Part shown: positions 12,902 to 23,362 of the stretch, in pieces
How the letters are laid out: every line of letters starts with the position of its first letter
Numbering within the stretch: position 1 is the first letter of the stretch
Notes under the pieces: model-generated
Seen by the model: the letters and a program-made list of their open reading frames with translations, nothing else
Told to the model about the DNA's origin: nothing
Databases searched by the model: none
Program-made: the position numbers and the translations under genes
Assembly (NCBI GenBank): GCA_018340375.1
Contig: JAFFJZ010000012.1
Coordinates: 2,418,001 to 2,482,000 of the forward strand
Direction: 5' to 3'
DNA from: Gonatopus flavifemur
Taxonomy: Eukaryota; Arthropoda; Insecta; Hymenoptera; Dryinidae
Length of the DNA: 64,000 nucleotides

Positions 12902-12938
12902 GACCCTTTGTTATGCGAACAATACTTTTTTCTCCGTG

Positions 12939-13426
12939 CATTCATGACCCTTGATATAAACTTACCTCTCAGTTTTTCAGCCAAACCCTCTCTCCAGGGC
13001 TCAGCAAGTATTTGGAATACAATGATGCGAACAAAAAGGTATTGGAAATAGAATCAGCACTCGATATCTCGGATTTAAAATACACTTCCTTCAGTATTTT
13101 GTATACGGGGTATATTTTCAAAAGAATTTCGTATTTTGCTATCGAAAAATGTAGGTTTCAAATGTATTTCCAAAAGTATTTTGTGATTTGCATTTCAAAT
13201 AAATTCTTCCTGAGTATTTTGATCAATTTTCATATATTTGAAGGATTAAACGGAAAAATTTTTGAAGAAAGCACTTGAAATATAAAACGTTGAGGAAAAT
13301 ATGTTTCAAATCTGAGACATATAACACCGATTTTCATTCCAGTACCCACGTATTTAAAATACTTTTTGTATTTTAAATACTTGCCCAGCCTTGCCTCCCT
13401 CATCGGATTTCTACCACAAAAATCCC
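12939..13426. other. Non-coding AT-rich stretch
   Basis: No gene or clear element. The words AAAGTATTTTG and ATTTGAAATAC recur loosely around 13010-13380, and TATTTAAAATACTTTTTGTATTTTAAATA near 13350 is palindromic. This may be a decayed word-repeat element. Confidence 0.4.
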
Positions 13427-13515
13427 CCCTGGTTTAAAAAAACTCATAAGCTCCACCCACTCGATTCAAATCCAATGGGATTTGGCAAGATCCAATAAGT
13501 TTCACATTGAACCAG
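13427..13515. repeat. Short CCCTGG MITE
   Basis: CCCTGGTTTAAAAAAACTC at the left and CACATTGAACCAG at the right form degenerate inverted ends. The interior ATCCAATGGGATTTGG is the family word seen at 12336-12542 and at 1-141. Confidence 0.55.
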
Positions 13516-13726
13516 TTCATTAAATCTAAACAAATCTACTCAGACAGCGCAACAGTCCCTAATGTATTAAAAAAAGAAAGAAACTCTTTATGGATTCTCA
13601 TAGTCCCAAAGGTATTTATCATGAATTCATCCTGAACTGTTGGGCTGCGTGGGTAATTGAAAATTTCCAAATTGGCTTCAGCCAGAACATTGTACAAGAT
13701 TCCATTGTACTCTGGTTCCCGTTTGG

Positions 13727-13745
13727 GAGCGTGGGTTCGTACCCC
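13727..13745 (+). other. Possible tRNA-like B-box
   Basis: GTGGGTTCGTACCCCAC has the shape of a T-arm with a B-box. No convincing A-box or cloverleaf was found upstream, so it could be a fragment of a tRNA-derived SINE or chance. Confidence 0.25.
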
Positions 13746-13771
13746 ACATTTAGCACCAGTGTTATAATATG

Positions 13772-15026
13772 CACTGTAAAAAAAGGTTTGGATTCTAATA
13801 TAAAATTGGTTATGAAATTCCAAATAAATGCAAGTTGAATCGTATTTAATATAAAATAGCACTAATATTTCATGTTACTATTTTAATGTTCACAAACGTA
13901 TTTGAATTTTGATCAGTATTATTATAATTCAAAATATTTTTTATTAAAATTCTTTATTAAAATTAAAATTCCAACATGCTTTGTAAGATTCAGTTCTACA
14001 ATTTGAATTTTCTTTTACATGGTTGAATTTTGCAGTGTAGTATGAAATTTCAATAACAACCATATGAAAATTCTCAATGAATGTGAAAAATTCAAATCAT
14101 TTTTGTGGAATTTCAAACACATTTTGAATATTCAAAATTTCATTTGTGAAATTTCAATCACATTTTGAATATTCACAATTTTATTTATGAAATTTCAATA
14201 ATTTTGTTGAAAAATAATACACAAGTGTATGAATTCACTGTGCGCGGAAGTCACTGCGCATGTCTTCTGCAGATCCACGCTTTATAATCGTACCTGCAAA
14301 ATGATAAAACGTTCTTCGGCAAAATTGATAAATCACATGGTGATAATTTGTTAATTGAAAATCATCTGTTTTGATGATAATCAAGTTCACTAAGATGCTA
14401 AATATTTTTCAGAATTCAATTACAAAGTTTTGGATTGATATATTGATGTATATCCACATGAGAACCATAAACTGAATTTCATCTTCAATATTAACTTTTG
14501 AACTACAATGTTTTCAATATGATTTTTGTATTTTTCTTATATATAAATATATAAATATATATATAAGAAAGATGTACAATAATATGAAGGAAGCTCGAAT
14601 CGAGATTTCACAATCCCAGAATTCCGGAAGTTTATTCCTTAATTTAGAAATAATCTTACATATCTATAATACAGATATGCGAATTGTATTGAAAATACGA
14701 TAGTCAAAAGATCAATACTGAATATGAAAATTAGTATTTTGATTTTTCATACTTCCCAGTATATGAAAGTTCAATTAATAGGTTATAAAATTTACGATAA
14801 TCATTTGAAATTTTGATACCTATTCATAATTAACTTTCAAAAGGATTTCATTGAAAATTCAACAATCGTTTCGAAATTTCATACTAACATGAAATGATTC
14901 ACACATTTTCAAAACCTCTTTTTGAATTTTAATAAATTGTTTCTTTGAAAATTCACAACCAAATGTATGTGTTAATTGCTTCACATACTTTTCTATTAAA
15001 TTTCATACAAAAATTTTTTACAGTGT
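13772..15026. repeat. 1.25-kb CACTGTAAAAAA MITE (copy A)
   Basis: The left end CACTGTAAAAAAAGG is matched by AAATTTTTTACAGTG. The interior is extremely AT-rich and built from iterated GAAATTTCAATcACATTTTG-like words. Near the right end (14963-14988) it carries the core TGTGTTAATTGCTTCACATA, also found in copies at 28104 and 33272. A second GCAGTGTA at 14032 may be the end of a nested or partial copy. The flanks are TG rather than TA. Confidence 0.6.
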
Positions 15027-15539
15027 GGGGTTTCGACAAAAGGCGAATAAACCTCGTATCATACGTAATTTTAAACTTTCCCGATTGGAGTGGCTCGATC
15101 GAAGAAGTAAGTGGGTCCCGCTCGGTTTTAAGCTATGAGAAGTTTATTCTCATTACGCACCCCCAGCTAGATGTTGTCTAATCTACGAAGGAATCAGAGG
15201 TAGAATTGAAAATGAACATGAAAGCGGCTACGTTTCAGAATTTTTTAAGGAAACATTTGTTTGGAACTTGCTTAATGAGTCACAATTGTCGATGATTCGA
15301 TAGTAAATGAAACATAAGTAGAACTCTTATTATGGTTTTGCAAAAGCTCAATCCAAGTACCACATCTTTGAAAATCAGCTTTCATTGAACATCAATGAAA
15401 CGAAGATCCGTTTCCATTATGCCATCGAACTTTCTGAGTGAAATATCTTTGTACTTCGAATAAAAAGGAGCAACATCCTAAATTATTAACCATGTGGTAT
15501 TTGCATCGCTGATGTGGTTGATTGTTTGGAATTGAATTA
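15027..15539. other. Non-coding stretch
   Basis: No gene, RNA or repeat was recognised between the two CACTGTAAAA elements. Confidence 0.5.
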
Positions 15540-15861
15540 CACTGTAAAAAAATTTCACCGGAAAATTCCAGTACATCTACTGGGAGCAATTAACCTGTAC
15601 ATATACTGGAAAATTTTAGCACATTTGTACTGCAAAAATTCAGTGCAAACGTTATGGAATTTCAGCATTAAAACTGGACATTTTCTGGGCCTCAGTACTG
15701 GAATTTTTCAGTACACGAACTGGACTTTTCCAGGACATGTACTGGGAAATTAATGCTGAAAATATCCATGAAAATTGACAAAAAATTGCTCACGCAAAGT
15801 GATTTTGCAGGGTTATTGTGTTCCAAGATGATTGAGAAACTTGATCGTTCATGTGGACGGA

Positions 15862-15960
15862 CAGAGAGTCATGTCTACCTAACGGGATTTGAACCTACAC
15901 TTTTCTACCTGCCTACCAACTGAAACCTAAGACCTAACCGATGAGCTATAGCGCGACATG
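15862..15960 (-). repeat. tRNA-derived SINE head or tRNA relic
   Basis: Read on the minus strand it begins GCGCTATAGCTCATCGG, which fits a pol III A-box, and about 50 bases later has GGTTCAAATCCC, a B-box. The spacing is tRNA-like, but no paired acceptor stem is visible. The segment at 33235-33575 has the same order of words (TAGxCTCAxTCGGT, AGGTAGGTAG, GGTTCGAATCCC). A small SINE family is therefore more likely than a functional tRNA gene. Confidence 0.5.
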
Positions 15961-15988
15961 TTGGAACGCCAGCTTGGGTTACTACATA

Positions 15989-17310
15989 CGAGGTGTGTTC
16001 AAAAAGTAAGGTGACTTTATATTTTTAAGAAAAAATATTTATTTATTTATCAATATTTATGTTGTCCCCTTCAAAGTAATCCCCCTCAGATACAATACAC
16101 TTATGCTAACGGTTTTTCCAATCCTCAAAGCACTTCTCATAAGCACTTTTCGGTATAGCCTTGAGCTCTTCCAGCGATGCAGTCTTTATCTCTTCAATCG
16201 TTGCAAATCTCCGTCCTTTCATAGGTCTCTTTAGTTTTGGGAACAAGAAAAAGTCACATGGGGCCAAATCCGGTGAATATGGTGGCTGAGGCATGATTGT
16301 GGTGTTGTTTTTGGCTAAAAAATCTCTCACAAGCAAAGATGAGTGAGCAGGGGCATTATCGTGATGCAAAAGCCATGAATTATTTTTCCACAATTCTGGA
16401 CGTTTTCTTCGTATTGCTCCTCGCAAACGGCGCATAACTTCAAGATAATACTGTTTATTGACCGTACGACCATATGGTAAGAACTCCTGATGCACCACGC
16501 CATGGTAATCGAAGAAAACAGTGAGCAAAATTTTGACATTTGATCGAACTTGGCGTGCTTTTTTCGGTCTTGGCTCATCTGGGGTCTTCCATTGGGACGA
16601 TTGGACTTTGGTTTCGACATCATAACCATATACCCATGATTCGTCACCAGTTATGACCCTTTTGAGTAAATCTGGGTCGTCGTTGACGTCATTCAACAGT
16701 TCTTGAGCGATGCTCATGCGACGGTTCTTTTGGTCAAAATTTAGAAATTTCGGAACAAACTTCGCTGACACACGTCTCATGCCCAAAACGTTAGAAAAAA
16801 TTTCATGGCACGAGCCAAGCGATAAACCAACATCCTCAGCAACTTCTCTGATAGTGATTCGACGATTTTCCAAAACAATTTTCTTCACTGCTTGAACGTT
16901 TTCATCAGTTGTTGACGTGCTTGGGCGTCCAGAGCGAGGCTCGTCATTGGCATCTTCCCGGCCATCTTGGAAGAGTTTGTACCACTTGTAAACATTTTTT
17001 TTACTCAGAACAGTTTCACCGTATGCTACTGTCAACATTTTAAGTGTTTCGGAGCACTTTATTTTATTTTTTACACAAAATTTGATGCCAATCTTTTGAT
17101 CCATATTTTTCGATAGCAAGAAATCGCCGAGCACGCAAAACACTTATAACCTTTACGCCTCTCACAACCAAACAAAAAATGCTATACACTTGAAACTTGG
17201 TACAGATGTTCGGGAAGAGTGTGCCAGCATAACAAAACAAAAAAATCGATAATCGAGAGTACGTTGCCCGCGAAATTTGAAAAGTCACCTTACTTTTTGA
17301 ACACACCTCG
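15989..17310 (-). mobile_element. Mariner transposon, 1322 bp, nearly complete
   Basis: The first 30 bp of each end are identical in inverted orientation, starting CGAGGTGTGTTCAAAAAGTA. TA flanks both ends (15987-15988 and 17311-17312). It carries a single transposase frame on the minus strand filling most of its length. The length and TA duplication are typical of mariner. The long perfect terminal repeats and almost intact frame suggest a fairly recent insertion. It sits inside the MITE composite at 15540-18094. Confidence 0.95.
16043..17104 (-). pseudogene. Mariner transposase (DD34D) with one late nonsense codon
   Basis: This would catalyse cut-and-paste transposition of the flanking mariner in the nucleus. 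I place the start at the MDQK methionine (17104); an in-frame ATG 13 codons upstream at 17143 is also possible. An N-terminal helix-turn-helix region (with YGETVLSKKNVYKWYKLF) precedes the catalytic domain. Catalytic aspartates are visible in TGDESWVYGYD, HHDNAPAHSS and LAPCDFFLFP; the last two are 34 residues apart, the mariner DD34D signature. A TAG at 16106-16108 interrupts the frame after CFEDWKNR. Reading continues without another stop to TAA at 16043-16045, giving a tail with SEGDYFEGDN that is normal for the family. The TAG most simply replaces a Trp codon. The product would lack about 20 C-terminal residues. Frame and family are clear; whether the shortened protein works is unknown. 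Confidence 0.9.
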
Positions 17311-17513
17311 TATGCTTCATATCTAGAATACACAAGGGAATAAGTGTTCGAAAAATCTCATATATCAATTTTATTTGCTAAAATTACAATTATTATTCAA
17401 AATCTCAATCAGAAAATTTTTAATATAAAAACTTGAAATTTTCCCTGCCAGAAATGACAAAGTCCAATAGAAGTGGAAAATTTCAGTGCAACAGTGATTA
17501 AATTTCAGCATAA

Positions 17514-17768
17514 CTGGAAAATTCCATCACACGACCTGAAAATTGCAGTTCAAAACCTGTATAATTCAATTGCAGAGCAACTGGAAAATTCCATCACACG
17601 ATCTGAAAATTGTCGTTCGAAACTTGTACAATTCAATTGCATAGCAACTGGAAAATTCCATCACACGACCTGAAAATTGCAGTTCGAAACTAGTATAATT
17701 CAATTGCATAACAACTGTAATATTCCATCACACAACCTTAAAAATTGCAGTTCAAAACCTGTATAATA
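17514..17768. repeat. 67-bp tandem repeat, about 3.8 units
   Basis: CTGGAAAATTCCATCACACG recurs at 17514, 17581 and 17648, and in decayed form at 17715, a spacing of 67 bp. Each unit continues with CTGAAAATTGCAGTTC and ATAATTCAATTGCA. The array lies inside the CACTGTAAAA composite, close to its right end. Confidence 0.9.
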
Positions 17769-18495
17769 CGAGTATACCCACGATTAGGTTTTTTTGTCTA
17801 ATTCCAAATTTTTTCCAAGTCCTTATCGATGGGATACTTTTCCTCTGATGCACAAGAACTGTAAAATTGTAGTACGAGCCAGTAAATTTTTCGCGAAATC
17901 ATGGCAAAATTTCAGTACACAATTCCAAACTTGAAAATTCCAGTATAAGGACTGAATTTTCAGTTATGCTTGGTAAATTTTCAATACCGTACCAACAAAA
18001 TTTCTTTACATGTACCGAAATATCCATATTCCAGTACTAGCACTGGGAATTTCCAGTCCAGTTGCACAGTAAATTTCCAGTTTTTTTTACAGTGTATGCA
18101 AATCAAAAAATAACAGAGATTAGTATTTTTCTTTTCAAGGTTGTGTTTTCAGTTTAATATTTGATTTCCATAACCTCCATATACACATATCGTATCGCTG
18201 CATGTTGATTCCAAAAGAGAAATTTCATCTAAACTAGAATGATAATTCTTATCGTTATTTCTGTAAAGTGTATCTTGATGTTGAAAATTTATAATCACAA
18301 TTCATCATTAATTATTATCATTAAAAATAAATATATTTGACTTACTTGATTTCCAATAGTTCTGAAAGCTTTGTGTTGGCAAGCTTCATTGTTAACGATG
18401 GCAAAAAATTATAGTTATCAATTTGGTTACGTGTACCTATATTTTTGATACCACTGACCATAAAATCATTGTTGGTTCCTTTTGGTAAAATTAAC

Positions 18496-18576
18496 CAGGG
18501 TTCAGACAAGTTTTGTTCAATCAATTTCCCTGAGTTTTTCCGAATTTCCCGGAATTCCAGTTCTGTCTGAACCCTG
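18496..18576. repeat. 81-bp MITE, CAGGGTTCAGACA termini
   Basis: CAGGGTTCAGACAAG and CTGTCTGAACCCTG form near-perfect inverted ends around a TTTCCCTGAGTTTTTCCG interior. No ORF. The target duplication is not clear. Confidence 0.7.
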
Positions 18577-20559
18577 ATAAGTTATTAACTAATTTCATTT
18601 CTCTTAGTGTAGGCGTCCTATTAGACCAGAGATTTCGTTGGAAATCTACTTTGCTAAAAAGCTGCAGACAAAAAATTGTAGTCAGGCCTTGAAATTCAGG
18701 CAAAAACTTTCTACCGGCTTTTGGAACACTCTGTCGAAACCTAGCAGGAAAACTTTCGTAAGTTTCCAACTAGATATCTGCAAGCTGACACAGAGCTGAT
18801 TTTCGCGACATCTTGGGATAAGCTCATATTAATACCATATGTATACACATAGAATACTGGGTACTCGATGATTCATAATAGAGAGTTAGATTTCATTAAT
18901 TTAACAACAGATTAAAATCCCAGAATTCAACTTTAATAGCAATAATCGCCCAACGAAAGATTACATAAGACATGAAAACCTATCTACCGCGTTTATCAAA
19001 CAAAAAAGAAAATTTGTGCAAAACACGTTCCATGGCGAGAGAGACCTGCATACACGTACGCGCATTATCCATTTAACAAAACTTTGCCGCAAAACGTTCA
19101 TTAATGATCCCCGCTGTTGTTATGATCATACTTATTAGTCTTCGCTAATCACGATAAGAACGAATATGATCATAGGTACAATGGAACATGCAACACAGTC
19201 TTTAAAACCGGTCCCCTTGGAAAGGCACTTCCCGATTAAGCTACCATTGGCATTGTTGTTCTGAATGGGAGCACATCGGTGGCGTATATTATGAGTATCA
19301 CGTTGTTATTATTATACAAACGAACCCATTCATTGTCGTGCGACGATAATAAATTCGTCGATACTTTGCAACTTCGCTTCGCCAACCGAATTGTATTTAT
19401 GTGGTTGTTCGAATTTTATGATTTTTATATTATTCCAAATCGTGAGAAGTATTTCAACGTCATGCATGCATGTACTGCATAAAGTTGTTGTTGTAGTAGC
19501 ACCAGGGTGTCTCTCGAAAACAGAAATACGGGAAAGACGCGGTCTAATCCATAGCATCTGAGATTCATGAACATCTTCCTGTCTCTTTCTCGCCGTTATT
19601 CTCTCTCTGTCTTTCTATACGCTCTTTTCAGAAGCTTCTAGCCAGCTCCTCTTTCCCTTAGCGCTATGTTTCATCCTCTCCAGCATCCTCACACGTATAC
19701 ATCCATCCTTCTTTCCCGGTTCAGTCAATCGACCCACTCGACTTTCATTCCCTTCTACCATATAGATATAAAGACAGCTACTTCCATATTTACATGGTTG
19801 GTAGTCGCGCAAAAGCGAAGTTAAAGCTACTAAGCTGATTTAAGCCCTTGTTATTATAATTCTTGGAAAGCAGAGCACTTTCTGGCTTGAGAGCTTTGCT
19901 GATTTTTCTTTTTTTTTTTTTATTTCTTCTCTCCTCATTTATTCAGTTCTTGTACATGGGACTAATGATAACATTATAGATATTAAATAGATGTTGGTTC
20001 AGCAAATAGTCGTATTCTTTCCTAATATATCTCATTGGTCATCAATTTGGATGATTCCTTCGACTCAAAATCGAGTGATAAACGGTTGCCTCTCTCTTCA
20101 ATGATAGATCGATTCAGTCAACTGGCATTTCTAAGATCTTTTTTTGATCCTCGAAATGCCATGGATCGAATTGCCAGATTGATTTTTATAGGTGAAGCAC
20201 GGTGGCTCCGAACTGGGACACTCTGAAGCTGGCATATTGAATTTTGCTACTGATTCTACATCCGATCATTCGTAAAAAATAGAACTGAAACGTAGCGGCG
20301 GATTGATACAACTTGGCATAGAACTGTTATAGGTAGCTAAATCGCTCATTTAAAAGTCACCCAATCAATCTCTGCTATATTAAAAATATTTGAATCAAGT
20401 GAAATTGAAAGTTACGATCAATTTTCAGCTTGATTGTAGAATCGACGAATGTGAAAATTCGATTTCGACTTCGTTGAAAATTTTGAATAAATAGACGTGA
20501 ATGGATATTGTGGACAAGTTTTAGCCAATTTTCGGCCATATCTGGACATTATAAACTCT
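18577..20559. other. Apparently single-copy non-coding region
   Basis: I see no gene or obvious element, only poly-T at 19910-19922. Open frames are short and without recognisable domains. AT content and the absence of hairpins resemble the 5.8-10.6 kb block. Confidence 0.5.
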
Positions 20560-20960
20560 TGTCAGACACAGAATTTGTATGTCCCACGTTTACCCAATCG
20601 AAATGCCAATATTGACAACTGGCCCATGCTTGGCAAAAAAAATACTGGGCTGCCAAGCATCGCGAACCAATATCAACCCAATATAAAACCGTTGTTCATT
20701 CTAAAAACCATACCGGGTTCCATATGAAATGCCAATATGACAACTGGTGCAAGCTTGGTGAAATATTGGGCTGCCAAGCATGGCGAACCAATATCGGCCC
20801 AATATTAAACCATTTGTTATTTGAGAATCTATACCCACGTTTCGTAGGGAATGTCATTACAACAAATGGTTGACGCTTGGCAAAACATTAATCTGTCAAG
20901 CATGGTGAACCAATATGGGGCCAATGTACAACCAATGTTTATTTGAGAACCTATGTCACA
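20560..20960. repeat. About 124-bp tandem repeat, three diverged units
   Basis: Units start at AATGCCAATAT (about 20602), AATGCCAATATGACAAC (about 20728) and AATGTCATTACAAC (about 20850). Each continues with a GCTTGGcaAA word, CAAGCATgGcGAACCAATAT and a GTTNATTTGAGAA-type end. Short words are iterated within units too. The CCAATATTGACAACTGG segment is also seen near 54620 and, in altered form, near 60970. Confidence 0.8.
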
Positions 20961-20996
20961 TCTCCATGTTTGTGATTTTTACAGAGTTGTGCCGAT

Positions 20997-21046
20997 ATCC
21001 CTGCTGAAAATCTTATCCTTTTCTATGGGAAATTTTTAGCAGGGAT
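20997..21046. repeat. 50-bp hairpin
   Basis: ATCCCTGCTGAAAATCTTA and AAATTTTTAGCAGGGAT form an almost complete hairpin. It is either a minimal MITE or the paired ends of an internally deleted one. Confidence 0.6.
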
Positions 21047-21179
21047 GGCATGAAGAATGACGTCATTTTTTTCTCCAAGAAGTATATTTGAAGAATCAGG
21101 TTGAAGCATGGCAAAAGTTAATATACACAACTTGAGTTAGGTCTGGTTTGATCGTATGAGCCAAGCGCCAAAATACTCA

Positions 21180-21350
21180 TAATACATATATCATGAGACA
21201 TTGGGCCGTGCTTGGCATTGCATTCTGGCCCAATATTGAGTACCAAGCCTGGCGCGAGGTTATCATTCCAAGCTTTCATCAAGCTTGGGCCATTTTTTTT
21301 CATGGATTCTGGCCCCATATAAGTCATAATTGGGCCAAGATCGGGCCGAG
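21180..21350. repeat. TTGGGCC/CAAGCTTGG word-repeat segment
   Basis: Words TTGGGCC, AAGCTTGGGCC and CCCAATATTGAG are iterated in both orientations around a GGTTATCATTCCA core at 21258-21270. The same core lies inside differently worded repeats at 53146, 53363, 54932, 60835, 61211 and 62347. Confidence 0.6.
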
Positions 21351-22034
21351 CCTCCGTAATACGCAACGATCCAGAGTTTGATCAAGCCGAGAAAAGGTTG
21401 ATATCAGGTCGAATGAGAATTTTGAAAACAACATCAGTTTGAGAACACAATGAGATCAGGGTGGAAAATGAAATCAAACCTGATTCACTTCGTAAAATGC
21501 AACGAATCAGAGCTAAATCAGGTTTCACTTTTTGATCTCTCATTGTTCCTGGAAATTTTCCCTCTCAAAGTATGAAGAGTTCAATAAATCGTATTAAATT
21601 CCCTCTCTGGAGAATGAACTAACCAAAAATTGTGACTGAAGAATCCCCTATTCCATCACGTACAACAAAACTTGCTTATTCAAAAGTTAGATTCATTAAA
21701 AACACACTCTCTGCCATATTTTCACCAGATTTCAAGGAATCATATATTTCAAGATTTCTAGCTCAAGTATTCCCAAACCAGGATTGGGAAAAACCCGAGT
21801 TTTTTCGGATTTTTCAGAATTTTTCAATTTTTTATCGTTATTTTCAACTCAATATGTTAAACTATCGTTATTTATCACCTCAAATTAACTAGTTGACAGT
21901 GAAAACATTGTTTAAAGAATGTGCTGCGAGATTTTGGGTCTTGAACTGAGGTTGGATCTGAGAATCTCGTTATTCGATTATTAATGAGTTTCAATGGACG
22001 ATTCAAATTTCAGCAACATTAAATATTAGGACGT
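21351..22034. other. Non-coding stretch before the foldback element
   Basis: No gene or clear repeat was recognised; AT-rich with short open frames only. Confidence 0.45.
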
Positions 22035-22309
22035 GGAATGAAATTGAAGCTAGCAGCGGCGAGCTAGCAGCCGAATGGATTAGGTTTTGACTCAGCTTGT
22101 ACACAAATGTATTCCTTCGGCAGAAAAGGAAGGAAATGGATATAGATCAGGGATAGGTGGTGATTCTTATGTAATATGAGACGAGGAATCGATTGAGATG
22201 GATTTCAAACGTGGGAATCGAGGTTTTCAGGGAGTTTTGGGGGAAGTATATATAAAAATCGTTACGGGGCGAGACATTGAGTGATAATTACGATGTCGGA
22301 ACGGAGCCT

Positions 22310-23060
22310 TGATTATTTTGGATTTTTTTGAATCATAGAACCTGATAGTTTGGGATGTCCTTCACCCGATGGTGTGCATGAAATTTTGGTACGCGGCTCC
22401 CGTAATACAGTTTTCACCTGAGGAGATGACGAGATTCTGAGTTTTTTTGATAAATCCACGTGAAAATGATGACACGACCAGGCCCTGATTTTCTTAGAAT
22501 TTTTTGAATCATGCAATCTGATAGTTCGAGACGTCCCGAATCTCATGATACACATGAATTTTTGGTACGCGGCTTCCTTAACGGAGCTTTAGACCAAAGA
22601 AGTTAGCAGGGCTTGAGTTTGATGAATCCATATTGAATGAACAAGCACGACGGAGCCTTGATTTTTTTGGATTTTTTAGAATCATCAAACCTGATGGTTT
22701 GAGATGTCCCTCACCCGATGGTATGCATGAAATTTTTGTACGGGGCTCCCTTAACACAGTTTTCGCCCGAAAAGGTGACAAGATTTTGAGTTTTTTGATA
22801 AATCCACGTGAAAATGATGACACGACCAGACCCTGATTTTCTTAGAATTTTTTGAAACGTGCAATCTGATACTTCGAGATGTCCCGAATCTCATGATATG
22901 CCTGAAATGTCGGTACCCGCCTTCCGTAATAGAGTTCTGGCACGAAGAAATGCACAGATTCTGAGTCCTTTGATAAATCCATGTTGAATATAATGACACG
23001 CTCTGGCTTTGATTTACCTGGATTTTTCTAAACGTGCAATCTGATAGTTCGAGATTTCAC
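22310..23060. repeat. About 175-bp tandem subrepeats in the foldback arm
   Basis: The landmark CCTGATAGTTTGGGATGTCC (about 22340) recurs as variants near 22517, 22690, 22866 and 23040, spaced 172-178 bp. Odd and even units differ consistently (CACCCGATGG against GAATCTCATGAT), so the higher-order period is about 350 bp. Inverted copies occur on the right at about 24717-25330. Confidence 0.8.
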
Positions 23061-23362
23061 ATACACCGTGTTACGAATGAAATGTCAGTTTTCAAGTGTG
23101 TGTTTATCCTTGCCACCTCCAAAAATCAGGTTGTACTTGTCATCTTGTAATGTTGTCATCTTTTCGGGGGAAAACTGTATTAAGGGAGCCGCGTAAGGTG
23201 ACAGGCCCCATTAATGAACACCTTAACCCCCATTAGCGAACAATCGTTTATCTATTATATCTTTCCTATGGCATATTATTCTGAATTTATTTACATAACA
23301 GCGGTTGATTTAGTATCCAGTCAGTCATGCTTGGATGAAATTAAAGCACTAAATGAAAGATA

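Larger units (their letters stand above)
11479..12938. repeat. MITE of the 3894 family, split by another element
   Basis: The left portion (11479-11669) and right portion (12902-12938) together resemble the element at 3894-4098 in opposite orientation. Shared words include CTATAGCGCCTACA, TTGTTAACAGAAC-like sequence and AATACTTTTT-TCTCCGTG at the end. The sequence breaks after GTAACAGAC and resumes at GACCCTTTG on the far side of 11670-12901. Confidence 0.75.
15540..18094. repeat. CACTGTAAAAAA MITE (copy B) enlarged by a mariner insertion
   Basis: The left end CACTGTAAAAAAATTTC and right end TTTTTTTTACAGTG are inverted, with TA outside both (15538-15539 and 18095-18096). Subtracting the mariner and one TA leaves about 1.23 kb. 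The interior is made of GGAAATTCCAGTAC/TACTGG words, a 67-bp tandem array and a tRNA-like segment. Near the left end GAGCAATTAAC resembles the inverse of the core seen in copies A, C and D. The composite could contain two adjoining copies rather than one. Confidence 0.55.

Noticed and set aside
13536..13862. 108-codon minus-strand frame containing CGVRTHAPKREPEYN
   Set aside because: It overlaps a tRNA-like B-box and a MITE end; such frames arise by translating repeats.
15862..15960. Functional tRNA gene on the minus strand
   Set aside because: A- and B-box words are present, but no acceptor stem or clear anticodon arm could be paired; it fits a SINE head or relic better.
20560..20960. CRISPR-like array from regularly spaced repeats
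   Set aside because: The repeats are long, diverged and tandem rather than short identical repeats with unique spacers, and the genome is eukaryotic.
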